In this document: positions 9,745 through 18,668 of the stretch, piece by piece
How positions within the stretch are numbered: position 1 is the stretch's first letter
Layout: each line of letters starts with the position of its first letter
Origin: an uncultured Porphyromonas sp.
GTDB taxonomy: Bacteria; Bacteroidota; Bacteroidia; Bacteroidales; Porphyromonadaceae
Assembly: GCA_934364985.1 (NCBI GenBank)
Contig: CAKRMU010000001.1
Coordinates: forward strand, 62,001-126,000
DNA: 64,000 nt
Direction of reading: 5' to 3'
Position numbers and translations under genes: made by a program
Notes under the pieces: model-generated
What the model saw: the letters and a program-made list of their open reading frames with translations, nothing else
What the model was told of the DNA's origin: nothing
The model's database searches: none

Positions 9745-9794
9745 ATACTTAGTGGCCTAATATGGTTTATCTGCCATATTAGACCACTAAGTAT
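9745..9794. repeat. Long near-perfect palindrome, probable bidirectional terminator
   Basis: Two arms of about 21 bases, ATACTTAGTGG plus CTAATATGG with their complements, separated by an 8-base loop and with one mismatch. It lies between convergent transcription units. This is much longer than an ordinary terminator stem; it could be a bidirectional terminator or a protein-binding or mobile palindrome. Confidence 0.6.
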
Positions 9795-9980
9795 TTATGT
9801 AATATATACTTCACAATTATAACATCAAGTGATATCACAGGTTTGCTACTTTATGGTGTACCGCATTCTTATTGTACTTCATGCGTTCCGAATACAGTTC
9901 TACTTTGATGAGACATAGGGCTAAATTATCACCATCATTTTGTGCTATAGCTTTTTCCTTTTTTCGAAGTGAGAAAAAAT

Positions 9981-10063
9981 CAATATCCATAATAAGCCAA
10001 AGAGAATACCTGGTATTATCCTAAAAGGATATCTGGGATTGATGCAACGAATCCCAGATATCC
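9981..10063. repeat. 23-bp palindromic repeat array, copy at 10.0 kb
   Basis: Units begin at 9981, 10004, 10027 and 10050, exactly 23 bp apart. The second holds AATACCTGGTATT. The third and fourth (GGATATCTGGGATT and AATCCCAGATATCC) are inverted copies of each other. The element lies between convergent genes. Confidence 0.8.
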
Positions 10064-10220
10064 CCTATTATTAATGTCAAATGTATGGAATAATATTAGC
10101 CAACTAATATTATTATTGTCTTATTCAAAATACATAACCGCCACAACCTTATAAAAATGGGATAAAGGGTTACATATCATTTATTTCCACCATTTGAGGA
10201 TGCGGAAATATTCATCACAA

Positions 10221-12785
10221 TTATCCACACTTTGAATTGCCACAACTTTGACAGATAAGACACCCCTCCTGATATACTAAATCTTCAGCACCACACGAAG
10301 GACACTTTTGACCTGTTGCTCTCTCTCCTGAGGTTACGTACTTCCTCAAAGCTCTTTCCACTCCATTTTTCCAAGTATTAATTGATTCATCATTGAGTTC
10401 CATCCCCTGAACGAGCAAAATAACTTGGTCAATAGGCATTCCATATCTTAGCACGCCACTAATAAGCTTAGCGTAATTCCAAAACTCTGGATTAAACTTA
10501 GTGTCAAGGGCTTCTACGGTCACTTTAAGACCTCGTTTATTAGAGTACTGGAAGTCATAATGCTTTGTACCATCAGGGTCATATGCTTTAATAATAAGCC
10601 CTTTATTAACACGCTTTGGAATAAAAAGTCCTTCGTCTTCGTCATCTATGCCAGTGAAGATTTCATATGGTTTGCCATCTACTAAACCAATAAAGGCGAT
10701 CCACTTCTCTTTATTATTCTGAAAACGAACGATATCAGCTTCCAACTCTATTGGCCTTTTCTCAGGCATCTTAATCTCTCTTAGTGGCATAGACTCTTTT
10801 GGAGACTCCGCCTTATTCTCTTTATTTGGCTTAGGTTCAGTCGCCACTAACACACCAGCTCTTGAACCATCTCGGTATATAGTGCATCCTTTACATCCTT
10901 CTCTCCACGCTGTGATATACAGCTGATTAACGAGCTCTTCGGAGGCACTATTGGGTAAATTAACAGTAACACTAATGGAGTGATCCACCCATTTTTGCAT
11001 TTGACCTTGCATTTTTACCTTAGCCACCCAGTCAACATCGTTAGATGTAGCTTTATAGTATGGCGACTTAGATACCAGTTCGTTAATTTCCTCCTGTGAA
11101 TAATCCTTATCAATGTCGTAGCCATTGACTTTCATCCATGTCTTGAAATGGTGATGGTACACGATATATTCCTCCCACTGATCCCCCATATCATCGACGA
11201 AAGTAGCAGTTGAGTTTTCAGCTTCGTTGCTATTGATCTTACGCCGACGCTTGTACACAGGCATAAATACAGGTTCTATACCAGAAGTCGTTTGGGTCAT
11301 AATACTTGTGGACCCAGTGGGAGCAATTGTTAAGCAGGCAATATTCCTTCTACCATACTTAACCATATCATCGTAAAGTTTTGGATCAGATGCTTTAATC
11401 CTTAATATAAGGGGATTATTTGTCTCTCTTTTATGGTCATATATTTCAAAAGCACCTCGTTCACAAGCCATTTTTACGGAACTTTTGTAAGCTGAAAGAG
11501 CGAGTGTCTTTTGAACCCTAACGGCATGCTCGGTGGCTTCTTCGGTACCATAACGTAAACCTAATGCAGCCAACATATCGCCTTCTGCCGTAATCCCAAC
11601 ACCGGTTCTGCGTCCCATCAATGTCTTTTTACGAATCTTCTTCCAAAGCTCAAGCTCAGTTCGTTTGATATCTTCTCCCTCTGGATCACTTTCTATCTTA
11701 GCTATTATCTGATCTATTTTTTCACTTTCAAGATCAATGATGTCATCCATTATTCTCTGAGCACATTCAACATGTTGCTTGAATAGTTCAAAATTAAACT
11801 TAGCCTTATCTGTAAATGGATGCTCAACGTAGCCGTAGAGATTGATTGCCAATAGACGACAACTATCATACGGGCATAAAGGTATCTCGCCACACGGATT
11901 CGTTGAAATGGTGCGGAAACCTAAGTCTGCATAGCAATCTGGGAGTGACTCTTTGATGATTGTATCCCAGAAAAGCACGCCCGGCTCTGCACTCTTCCAC
12001 GCATTGTGAATAATCTTATTCCAAAGGTCTCTGGCCTTAATATTTCGCTTTATCTTTGGATCGAATACTTCGATTGGATACTGCAAAGTGTATTCCGTAT
12101 CATCAACAACAGCACGCATAAATTCGTCTGTTATGCGAACCGAAATATTGGCACCAGTAATTTTTCCCTGCTCTAACTTAGCATCTATAAATGCCTCACT
12201 ATCCGGATGCTGTATAGATACTGACAACATTAGTGCTCCACGCCTGCCATCCTGTGCTACCTCTCTTGTCGAATTAGAATATCGATTCATAAAAGAGACA
12301 AGACCAGTAGAAGTAAGTGCTGAATTTTTTACAGGCGAACCAGCTGGACGTATATATGATAGATCCTGACCTACACCACCACGGCGCTTCATAAGCTGCA
12401 CCTGCTCTTCGTCCATTAAAAAAATACCTCCATAACTATCGCTTGGACCTGTCATACCTATTACGAAACAATTTGAAAGCGAAGCAATTTGGTAGTTGTT
12501 GCCTATTCCCGTCATAGGACTGCCCTGAGGTACAATATATTTAAAGTGATCCAATAATTCAAAAACCTCTTGTTCCGACATTGGATTAGGGTATTTTTTT
12601 TCAATTCTAGCAATTTCAGACGCAATCCGGTGATGCATCTCTTCCGGCGTTTTTTCTAATATATGCCCAGCTCCATCTTTTAGTGCATACTTAGTACTCC
12701 ATACCTTAGCTGCCAACTCGTCTCCCTCAAAATAGTCAAGTGTAGCTTGGTAGACTTCATCAAAGTCGTAATAAGTTTGTCCCAT
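10221..12785 (-). CDS. nrdJ: Vitamin B12-dependent (class II) ribonucleotide reductase
   Basis: Adenosylcobalamin-dependent reductase making deoxyribonucleotides without oxygen. The 854-residue protein has the N-terminal SLSNCFV cysteine, the NPCGEIPL active-site loop, a CLTIAPTGSTS block and a C-terminal cysteine-rich tail (CPSCG...CQSCG...CG) expected to re-reduce the active site. No intein interrupts it. The last 110 residues before the tail resemble the extra domain of the long NrdJ form. It stands alone on the minus strand. A TACATTTG box at 12878-12885 provides a promoter about 90 nt upstream. It creates a direct demand for the cofactor made by the cobalamin block. Confidence 0.95.
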   Translation of the reverse strand: MGQTYYDFDEVYQATLDYFEGDELAAKVWSTKYALKDGAGHILEKTPEEMHHRIASEIARIEKKYPNPMSEQEVFELLDHFKYIVPQGSPMTGIGNNYQIASLSNCFVIGMTGPSDSYGGIFLMDEEQVQLMKRRGGVGQDLSYIRPAGSPVKNSALTSTGLVSFMNRYSNSTREVAQDGRRGALMLSVSIQHPDSEAFIDAKLEQGKITGANISVRITDEFMRAVVDDTEYTLQYPIEVFDPKIKRNIKARDLWNKIIHNAWKSAEPGVLFWDTIIKESLPDCYADLGFRTISTNPCGEIPLCPYDSCRLLAINLYGYVEHPFTDKAKFNFELFKQHVECAQRIMDDIIDLESEKIDQIIAKIESDPEGEDIKRTELELWKKIRKKTLMGRRTGVGITAEGDMLAALGLRYGTEEATEHAVRVQKTLALSAYKSSVKMACERGAFEIYDHKRETNNPLILRIKASDPKLYDDMVKYGRRNIACLTIAPTGSTSIMTQTTSGIEPVFMPVYKRRRKINSNEAENSTATFVDDMGDQWEEYIVYHHHFKTWMKVNGYDIDKDYSQEEINELVSKSPYYKATSNDVDWVAKVKMQGQMQKWVDHSISVTVNLPNSASEELVNQLYITAWREGCKGCTIYRDGSRAGVLVATEPKPNKENKAESPKESMPLREIKMPEKRPIELEADIVRFQNNKEKWIAFIGLVDGKPYEIFTGIDDEDEGLFIPKRVNKGLIIKAYDPDGTKHYDFQYSNKRGLKVTVEALDTKFNPEFWNYAKLISGVLRYGMPIDQVILLVQGMELNDESINTWKNGVERALRKYVTSGERATGQKCPSCGAEDLVYQEGCLICQSCGNSKCG

Positions 12786-13122
12786 CTTATTAGCTTGTAA
12801 CTATGAATATGATTAGTATTTGTGGTAATGAATATAATATCGTCTTCTGGAAACGAATTCATTCTTATTTCTGAAAACAAATGTAGGATATTTTTCAATT
12901 ACTTCTACAAAAGTCATAATAATTATAATGCGAATATCATTACTAATGACATTCGAATATTGATAAACAATTAATATACAATTAGTAATATTTTTATACT
13001 AATAATTGGAATACGACATTATGGAAGTCACAAGTCTTTATAAGTTATCCAAAATAAAGAAGTCACCAAATAGTCGAGGACGACTGTTTGGCAACTTACA
13101 TTTAATTATTAAAGTAACGATG
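12786..13122. other. Intergenic region upstream of nrdJ
   Basis: Holds the nrdJ promoter and otherwise A/T-rich sequence. No gene, riboswitch or member of the 23-bp repeat family was recognised. A small hairpin, AGTCG-AGGA-CGACT, at about 13074-13087 lies just past the mscL stop and might be part of its terminator. Confidence 0.5.
12878..12885 (-). promoter_or_regulatory. -7 promoter box for nrdJ
   Basis: TACATTTG on the minus strand, with a TTTTG about 22 bp further upstream (12908-12912) as a possible -33 element. The leader would be about 85 nt. Confidence 0.55.
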
Positions 13123-13542
13123 TTACTTATTTTTAAGAATGTCTCTGATTTCCTCAAGGAGCAATATATCGTCACTCTTAGATGCTGGTGGCTCTGGATC
13201 GGTTTCCTTTTGTCGTTTTAGTTTGTTCATAGAACGGACAACTAAAAAGATCGCTAAAGCGATAATCAGAAAATCAATAATGGTCTGAACAAACATCCCA
13301 TAATTGATTGTAATAGCCGGTATTGTAACAACACCTAAATCATTAATGGTCTCAGGCTGCAATACCACTTTTAGATCCTTAAAATCGACTCCATTGAGGA
13401 GCATACCTATAGGAGGCATTATGATATCATCAACAAACGATGTCACAATTTTGCCAAACGCACCACCAAGGATGATACCAATGGCCATATCCATCACGTT
13501 GCCTCTACTTGCAAATTCTTTGAACTCTTTAAAAAATCCCAT
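13123..13542 (-). CDS. mscL: Large-conductance mechanosensitive channel MscL
   Basis: Pentameric inner-membrane channel that opens under membrane tension to release solutes on osmotic downshock. At 139 residues it is the usual size. The N-terminal helix and first membrane segment, KEFASRGNVMDMAIGIILGG, are strongly conserved. The second membrane segment (about residues 72-100) and the charged C-terminal helix follow. It lies 30 bp after nhaA on the same strand, a pairing that makes sense as an ion and osmotic homeostasis unit. Confidence 0.96.
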   Translation of the reverse strand: MGFFKEFKEFASRGNVMDMAIGIILGGAFGKIVTSFVDDIIMPPIGMLLNGVDFKDLKVVLQPETINDLGVVTIPAITINYGMFVQTIIDFLIIALAIFLVVRSMNKLKRQKETDPEPPASKSDDILLLEEIRDILKNK

Positions 13543-13572
13543 AACTATACATTTTATTAATAATCGTAATAA

Positions 13573-14997
13573 TCATTTTATTGGTGTTTGTGCTACGTAT
13601 TCTAAATACTCGTCACTGAAGCCACCTTTGTGACGCTTTTCCTCATGCTTTAGTACAGCACTTAGTGCAACAACACCTATAATACCAGACAATACCGTGC
13701 CTAATATAATGCCCATCTTAGCCATATTCAAGTATTCTATAGTCTCTGGACCGATGTTTGAGTAAGCTAAGGAAGCAATAAAGAGCGATACGGTAAATCC
13801 GATTCCTCCAAATATGGAGATTCCAAATAGATTAGCGTGAGTTATGCCAGGTGTAAGGCTAACGACCTTGAGTTTACTAAACAAATAGGTAAAGCCGAAA
13901 ATACCAACAGTTTTACCAATAAGTAAACCAAGAGCCACTGCGAAAGCTAATCCAATGGCATCTGAATGACCAATATTTCCAAATGTAATGCCCGAATTGG
14001 CAAAGGCAAAGAGTGGCAAAACGATATAATTAACAATAGGAGTCACCTCGTGCTCCATTACTTGTACAGGCGAAATGGTTCGGTGTAACCGTTTCTCGGC
14101 TCTACGAATATCTTCCAGCTGGTCAGTATTAAGAAATATCCTTTGAGAGTAACCGGTTTGATTGGCAATCGCAACACGTGCATCAATCTTCCGTAAATCT
14201 TGTTCCAATTCATCAGGTCGAACCGTTGGTTTGTATGGGATAGTCAATGCCAGTAATACGCCTGCAATGGTAGAGTGTATCCCAGAGTGCATAAAGAAAG
14301 ACCATACAATGAATAACAATAAATAGTATATGCTACTTTTTACGACCCCTTTCTTTGATAGATAAACCGATAATAGGATGATAAAGAGACCTAAAATCAG
14401 AGGAATCCAATTAATACCTGATGAATAAAAAATAGCGATAACCAATATTCCACCAATATCGTCAACTACAGCGAGAGCCATTAAGAATACTTTGAGCGTA
14501 CTGGGCACTTTGCTTCCCAATAGTCCAAGTACGGCGAGCGAAAAGGCGATATCTGTTGCCATAGGAATAGCCATACCTCTCAACGCAATTGGGTCTTGAT
14601 TCTCTATAAGTAAAAATATGAGGACAGGCATTATCATACCTCCACATGCCGCAATTACTGGTAGCAAAGCTTTTCTTACCGTTGATAGAGAGCCGCATAC
14701 TATTTCACGTTTTATCTCCAAACCGACATTAAAGAAGAATAGAGCCATAAGAGCATCATTAATAAACTCCGAAAGCGTCATCGTTCTTCCATGAACTTGA
14801 AAAAATTTGAATTGCCCAATTTCGAGATTCACAGGGGCATCAAGGATTCTTGAGTAAATGCCAGATAGCCCCGTATTAGCAAAAATAATCGCTAATATAG
14901 CGGCTACAAATAGGAAGACGGATGGGTTAATGTCACTTGCCCATTTTGACAAATCCCTCAATGGATTACTTCTCTTGATATTTGGATCTTTATTCAT
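13573..14997 (-). CDS. nhaA: Na+/H+ antiporter NhaA
   Basis: Integral membrane antiporter that exports sodium in exchange for protons. The 474-residue protein shows the paired aspartates of the transport site in LAVVDDIGGI, together with about 12 membrane segments and the conserved GLEIKRE region in the first third. Compared with E. coli NhaA (388 residues) it has N- and C-terminal extensions and a hydrophilic insertion around residues 255-310, as many Bacteroidota NhaA proteins do. It is 8 bp downstream of mrp and probably in the same transcript as trmB and mrp. Confidence 0.95.
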   Translation of the reverse strand: MNKDPNIKRSNPLRDLSKWASDINPSVFLFVAAILAIIFANTGLSGIYSRILDAPVNLEIGQFKFFQVHGRTMTLSEFINDALMALFFFNVGLEIKREIVCGSLSTVRKALLPVIAACGGMIMPVLIFLLIENQDPIALRGMAIPMATDIAFSLAVLGLLGSKVPSTLKVFLMALAVVDDIGGILVIAIFYSSGINWIPLILGLFIILLSVYLSKKGVVKSSIYYLLLFIVWSFFMHSGIHSTIAGVLLALTIPYKPTVRPDELEQDLRKIDARVAIANQTGYSQRIFLNTDQLEDIRRAEKRLHRTISPVQVMEHEVTPIVNYIVLPLFAFANSGITFGNIGHSDAIGLAFAVALGLLIGKTVGIFGFTYLFSKLKVVSLTPGITHANLFGISIFGGIGFTVSLFIASLAYSNIGPETIEYLNMAKMGIILGTVLSGIIGVVALSAVLKHEEKRHKGGFSDEYLEYVAQTPIK

Positions 14998-15005
14998 ACT
15001 GCAAA

Positions 15006-16118
15006 TTATTTATTGACTTCGACCTTTTTCGTTGGAGGAAGGTCTTGGTTACGTTTGTCTATTGCGGCTACTAAGTTGTTAGCTACATTGCGAAAAGCCA
15101 ACCCCATAATTGCATCATCCCTTAGTGCGATAGGAGTACCTTCGTCGGCTCCCTCACGGACACTCTGTACAAGTGGCACCTGCCCAAGCAAACTCACACC
15201 CATTGATTTAGCCAATTCCATACCTCCATCTTTACCAAATATATAGTATCTATTCTGAGGTAGTTCGGCTGGTGTAAACCACGACATATTCTCAATAATA
15301 CCTAATATAGGCACATTGATTTTTTCGTCTCGAAACATATTGATTCCCTTTATGGCATCATCCGTTGCTACATTCTGAGGTGTGGTAACCACGACTGCAC
15401 CAGTAAGTCCAAGCATCTGGATAAGAGATAAGTGAATATCTGAGGTGCCAGGAGGGAGGTCTATCAAGAGGTAATCCAAACTACCCCAGTTACCCTCTCT
15501 TATCAATTGCCCCATAGCGTTTGAAGCCATTGTACCTCTCCAGACTATAGCATCGTCCTTATTAACAAAAAAACCAATAGATAAAATCTTTACACCATAC
15601 TTGATTGGAGGGTCAATAAATTCTTTTCCATCCACCTCTACTAATGTGGGTCGAGCTTCTTCCAAATGAAACATCCTTGGCATAGAGGGACCATAGATAT
15701 CTGCGTCAAGTAGCCCAACGCTGTAACCACATTGAGCAAGTGCTACTGCTAAGTTGGCCGTTATCGTACTTTTTCCTACGCCTCCTTTGCCACTATGTAT
15801 TGCTACAATGTTCCTTACATTTGGTAGAAGTCGGCCGTCATCACGGACTTTCGGAAGTTTTGGAAATAGCGGTTGGATATTACCTTTAATATCCATTTGG
15901 CTATCTACTTCGTTCAATAGGATAGCTTCAGATGCCCGAATGACGGATTTATAAAAAGGGTCTTTGGCTTTTTTAAACCTGATAGAGAATGATACTTTAT
16001 TGCCATCAATGCGAATATCATCCTGCACCATACCACTTGAAACGATGTTATCCTCTTCCCCTGGGTAGCGGATATTCATTAAAGCATTTAATATAGCCTG
16101 CTCTGTAATCTTTGACAT
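15006..16118 (-). CDS. mrp: Mrp/ApbC-family iron-sulfur cluster carrier ATPase
   Basis: P-loop ATPase (370 residues) that binds and delivers Fe-S clusters. An N-terminal DUF59/MIP18-like domain covers about residues 1-85, followed by the ATPase with the deviant Walker A motif SGKGGVGKST. DADIYGPSMPRM and DLPPGTSD are family signatures. The C-terminal CxxC of many Mrp proteins is not obvious: the stretch after IENMSWF has no paired cysteines. This variation is seen in parts of the family but would matter for cluster binding. It sits 8 bp after trmB. Confidence 0.93.
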   Translation of the reverse strand: MSKITEQAILNALMNIRYPGEEDNIVSSGMVQDDIRIDGNKVSFSIRFKKAKDPFYKSVIRASEAILLNEVDSQMDIKGNIQPLFPKLPKVRDDGRLLPNVRNIVAIHSGKGGVGKSTITANLAVALAQCGYSVGLLDADIYGPSMPRMFHLEEARPTLVEVDGKEFIDPPIKYGVKILSIGFFVNKDDAIVWRGTMASNAMGQLIREGNWGSLDYLLIDLPPGTSDIHLSLIQMLGLTGAVVVTTPQNVATDDAIKGINMFRDEKINVPILGIIENMSWFTPAELPQNRYYIFGKDGGMELAKSMGVSLLGQVPLVQSVREGADEGTPIALRDDAIMGLAFRNVANNLVAAIDKRNQDLPPTKKVEVNK

Positions 16119-16126
16119 AATGATTA

Positions 16127-16894
16127 TTATATTGATTCTGTAGAGGTACGTATGCTTCGTCCATAACTTCGATAGCTATCCCACGGGATCTCCTCTTTTA
16201 CCTCCATTGGTTCTTGGATCAAATTATCTAAAGCAAATCTTAGATACTTGATCGTAATCCCTCTCGCTCGCCATTGACTTTCATAAAATGTCTCGATTTC
16301 ATTGAGTTCGGATGACACTCTATCTTCCGAATGGACATCATCCAAATCTTCCAAAACAGTTAAACCATTAAGTTCGGCAAGGCGTTTAGTGTAGGTGAAT
16401 AAAAAGAGGCTATCCGTCTTTAGATTAAGGATCTTCGGGGCTTGTAGTATTGACCGATACATCATTAAGAAGTTTATCGAAGTCAAGCGTTTGCTCACTT
16501 TTTTCATCTGAGGGTCGGGAAAAGTCAGCCACAATTCAGTCACCTCACCCTCCGAAAAGAAGTAAGGAAGGAGCTCAATTTCGGTTCTCAGGAATCGCAC
16601 ATTACTTAAGCCCTCCTTGTAGGCAGTCGTAGCACCATTCCACATACGATTACCCTTAATGTCAATGCCTATGTAATTATGCTCAGGGTGACGGCGTGCC
16701 AAATCAATAGTGTATTCACCATGACCACACCCTAACTCCACAATTATGGGCTGCTGATTATGAAAAACTTCACTGCACCATTTCCCTTTAAAGGGGAAAG
16801 TGATACCCGCATCTTTCAGCACCTTATATGGATACTGAAAAACATTCGGGAGGACATCCAATTCGGCAAACTTTGTTAGTTTATTCTTACTCAT
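16127..16894 (-). CDS. trmB: tRNA (guanine-46-N7)-methyltransferase
   Basis: SAM-dependent enzyme that methylates G46 in the variable loop of tRNA. The SAM-binding motif VELGCGHGEYTIDLA is followed by IGIDIKGNRMW and the substrate-site signature LTFPDPQMKK. 255 residues is normal. It appears to head the minus-strand run trmB-mrp-nhaA-mscL. The upstream gap contains a 23-bp repeat array, so its promoter, not seen clearly, lies close to that array. Confidence 0.95.
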   Translation of the reverse strand: MSKNKLTKFAELDVLPNVFQYPYKVLKDAGITFPFKGKWCSEVFHNQQPIIVELGCGHGEYTIDLARRHPEHNYIGIDIKGNRMWNGATTAYKEGLSNVRFLRTEIELLPYFFSEGEVTELWLTFPDPQMKKVSKRLTSINFLMMYRSILQAPKILNLKTDSLFLFTYTKRLAELNGLTVLEDLDDVHSEDRVSSELNEIETFYESQWRARGITIKYLRFALDNLIQEPMEVKEEIPWDSYRSYGRSIRTSTESI

Positions 16895-16987
16895 CAGCAG
16901 TCAATTCATCACACTTGTTGCAAATTTACAAATAAAAAAGGTTAGTAACGAAATTGCCTTCTCTCAAAATATGTTTATTCATAGGTC

Positions 16988-17063
16988 GTATATTCCATTA
17001 AACGAATACCAAGTATTCGTCACGAGAAATACCTGGTATTTCTCATCTCGAATTCCTGGTATC
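16988..17063. repeat. 23-bp palindromic repeat array, copy at 17.0 kb
   Basis: Units begin at 17004, 17027 and 17050, exactly 23 bp apart: GAATACCAAGTATTCG, AAATACCTGGTATTTC and GAATTCCTGGTATC. A weaker unit may precede them. It lies between the end of the shortened cbiP and the start of trmB, both on the minus strand. Confidence 0.8.
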
Positions 17064-17157
17064 TAAAACAAAGGATTACGGGATCTCCTATTACACCTTA
17101 TCAAATAATTGATATATATATGATTACACAATATACCCTAAGTGTTTAACCGCATTT

Positions 17158-18036
17158 TTATCCGAGGACGATATTGGTACTATTTATCTCGTAAAATTTA
17201 TTCATATCAATGTGACTTCTAACATGTGCAGCCATAACATCTAATGCCGTCTCATACCCTTGTAAGTCTTCGGCATAATAATCTGCCTTATGGCATTCGT
17301 AGTCACTAAGGGTATCCTCACTGGGCAACCTATGCCCGTCAAGGTATGGAATCACCCCTATCACAGGTACACCGGTCAGCTCTTCAATTTTCTTAATGGC
17401 AGGGAGAAAAAGTTCAATATCGCCTCTAAACTTATTAATAATCAGTCCTTTGATAAGCTGTTTATACTCTGGTTTTTGAAGCATCACTGAGCCATAAAGA
17501 TTGGCAAAAACACCCCCACGCTCAATATCAGCGACAAGAAAGACATTAGCACCGGCATAAGCAGCCATAGGCATATTCACAAAGTCAGTCTCCAGCAGAT
17601 TTAACTCGGAAACACTTCCGGCTCCCTCAAGAACAATAGGATTAAACTGCGTTTTCAGTTGGTCATATGCATTCCACGCTTTACGCTTTAATTCTTCTCT
17701 ACCCTCTGTCATTCTAAAGTATTCTCTTGCTTTTTGAGTACCATACTCCTGACCCAAACAGTAGATTTTAGACTCAATAGCACTTGAGGGCATCATCAAA
17801 ACAGGGTTCAGCAATGCCGAAGGAGCTATACCCGAAGCTTTTGCTTGTATGGCTTGAGCGATACTTAAACGATCACCTTTTTCCGTAGTGAAATAGTAGG
17901 GAGCCATATTTTGGGCTTTGAATGGTGCTGGGTGATAACCATCTTGTAGCAACATCCTACAGATCGCTGCTACGATCATACTTTTGCCCACATCGCTACC
18001 TGTCCCAGCAATCATGATGGGTTTTAATGATTTCAT
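17158..18036 (-). CDS. cbiP: Cobyric acid synthase homologue lacking the glutaminase domain
   Basis: Residues 1-235 match the ATP-binding half of CbiP/CobQ: P-loop GTGSDVGKS (11-19), APFKAQNM, VLEGAGSVSELNL, ADIERGGVFA and IINKFRGD. A normal CbiP has about 490 residues with a C-terminal glutamine amidotransferase domain. Here only about 15 residues separate this half from a tail, DVMAAHVRSHIDMNKFYEI (266-284), that resembles the extreme C-terminus of normal CbiP. The roughly 200-residue glutaminase region with its catalytic Cys and His is missing, apparently without frameshift. Residues usually conserved near the substrate site also differ (APYY after QNM, MMPSSAIES). It could be ammonia-dependent, repurposed or decaying. 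Confidence 0.8.
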   Translation of the reverse strand: MKSLKPIMIAGTGSDVGKSMIVAAICRMLLQDGYHPAPFKAQNMAPYYFTTEKGDRLSIAQAIQAKASGIAPSALLNPVLMMPSSAIESKIYCLGQEYGTQKAREYFRMTEGREELKRKAWNAYDQLKTQFNPIVLEGAGSVSELNLLETDFVNMPMAAYAGANVFLVADIERGGVFANLYGSVMLQKPEYKQLIKGLIINKFRGDIELFLPAIKKIEELTGVPVIGVIPYLDGHRLPSEDTLSDYECHKADYYAEDLQGYETALDVMAAHVRSHIDMNKFYEINSTNIVLG

Positions 18037-18063
18037 ATTTGGACTTTTATTAAAAACTATAGT

Positions 18064-18657
18064 TTATTTATGACGTTGCCAAGTAGTCTCCTTACCACTT
18101 TCATTACGAGCTAAGACTCTGGCAAGTACAAAGAAATAATCACTTAGTCTATTGATAAAATTCTTAACTCCTGCTTCAACTTCTGCACCTGGATCCTCGT
18201 CCAAAAGTTGATAAATTACTCGTTCACAACGTCTCGTAATAGTCCGACAGATATGAGCAACACTGGTAGCTTTTCCGCCAGCAGGTAGGATAAATTCTTT
18301 TAATCGTGGCAAATTAGAATCCATTAAATCTATCTGTCGCTCAAGATAGGTGATATCTTCGTCTTGGATACCACTGGGCATATCAAAGGTCTTGTTTTGA
18401 TTTCTGAAATCAGTGGCAAGGTATGACCCACAAGTAAATAACCTATCTTGGATCAAACCTAAAATATCATCCTGCTCAACGTCCTCTGGAAGTAAGGCTC
18501 GTAGCAAGCCGACAAACGAATTTAGTTCGTCAATTGTGCCATAAGTATTAAGTCTCAAAGAACCTTTTGAAACTCTCTGCCCACTAACGAGGGAAGTTTG
18601 ACCTTTATCACCTCTCCTTGTATAGAGGGAGCTTTTCTTTATATTATTACTCTCCAT
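18064..18657 (-). CDS. PduO-type ATP:cob(I)alamin adenosyltransferase
   Basis: Transfers the adenosyl group of ATP to cob(I)alamin or a cobinamide precursor, producing the AdoCbl needed by NrdJ and lysine 5,6-aminomutase. The 197 residues show the N-terminal TRRGDKGQTSL ATP loop, GTIDELNSFVG and the helix with RTITRRCER, all diagnostic of the PduO/MMAB fold rather than CobA/BtuR. It is 11 bp after the preceding small gene and 27 bp before cbiP, so it belongs to the cobalamin operon. Confidence 0.93.
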   Translation of the reverse strand: MESNNIKKSSLYTRRGDKGQTSLVSGQRVSKGSLRLNTYGTIDELNSFVGLLRALLPEDVEQDDILGLIQDRLFTCGSYLATDFRNQNKTFDMPSGIQDEDITYLERQIDLMDSNLPRLKEFILPAGGKATSVAHICRTITRRCERVIYQLLDEDPGAEVEAGVKNFINRLSDYFFVLARVLARNESGKETTWQRHK

Positions 18658-18668
18658 ATTATTGTATA

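Larger units (their letters stand above)
9679..10220. other. Convergent intergenic region between the zinc-ribbon gene and nrdJ
   Basis: 540 bp with no credible reading frame. It contains two hairpins (9692-9731 and 9745-9794) and one copy of the 23-bp palindromic repeat family (9981-10063). The stretch 9800-9980 shows nothing recognisable. Confidence 0.6.

Noticed and set aside
10221-12785. Intein within nrdJ
   Set aside because: Class II reductases often carry inteins, but the 854-residue protein has normal length and uninterrupted active-site motifs.
12786-13122. A second cobalamin riboswitch upstream of nrdJ
   Set aside because: No B12 box or conserved core could be found on either strand in this gap.
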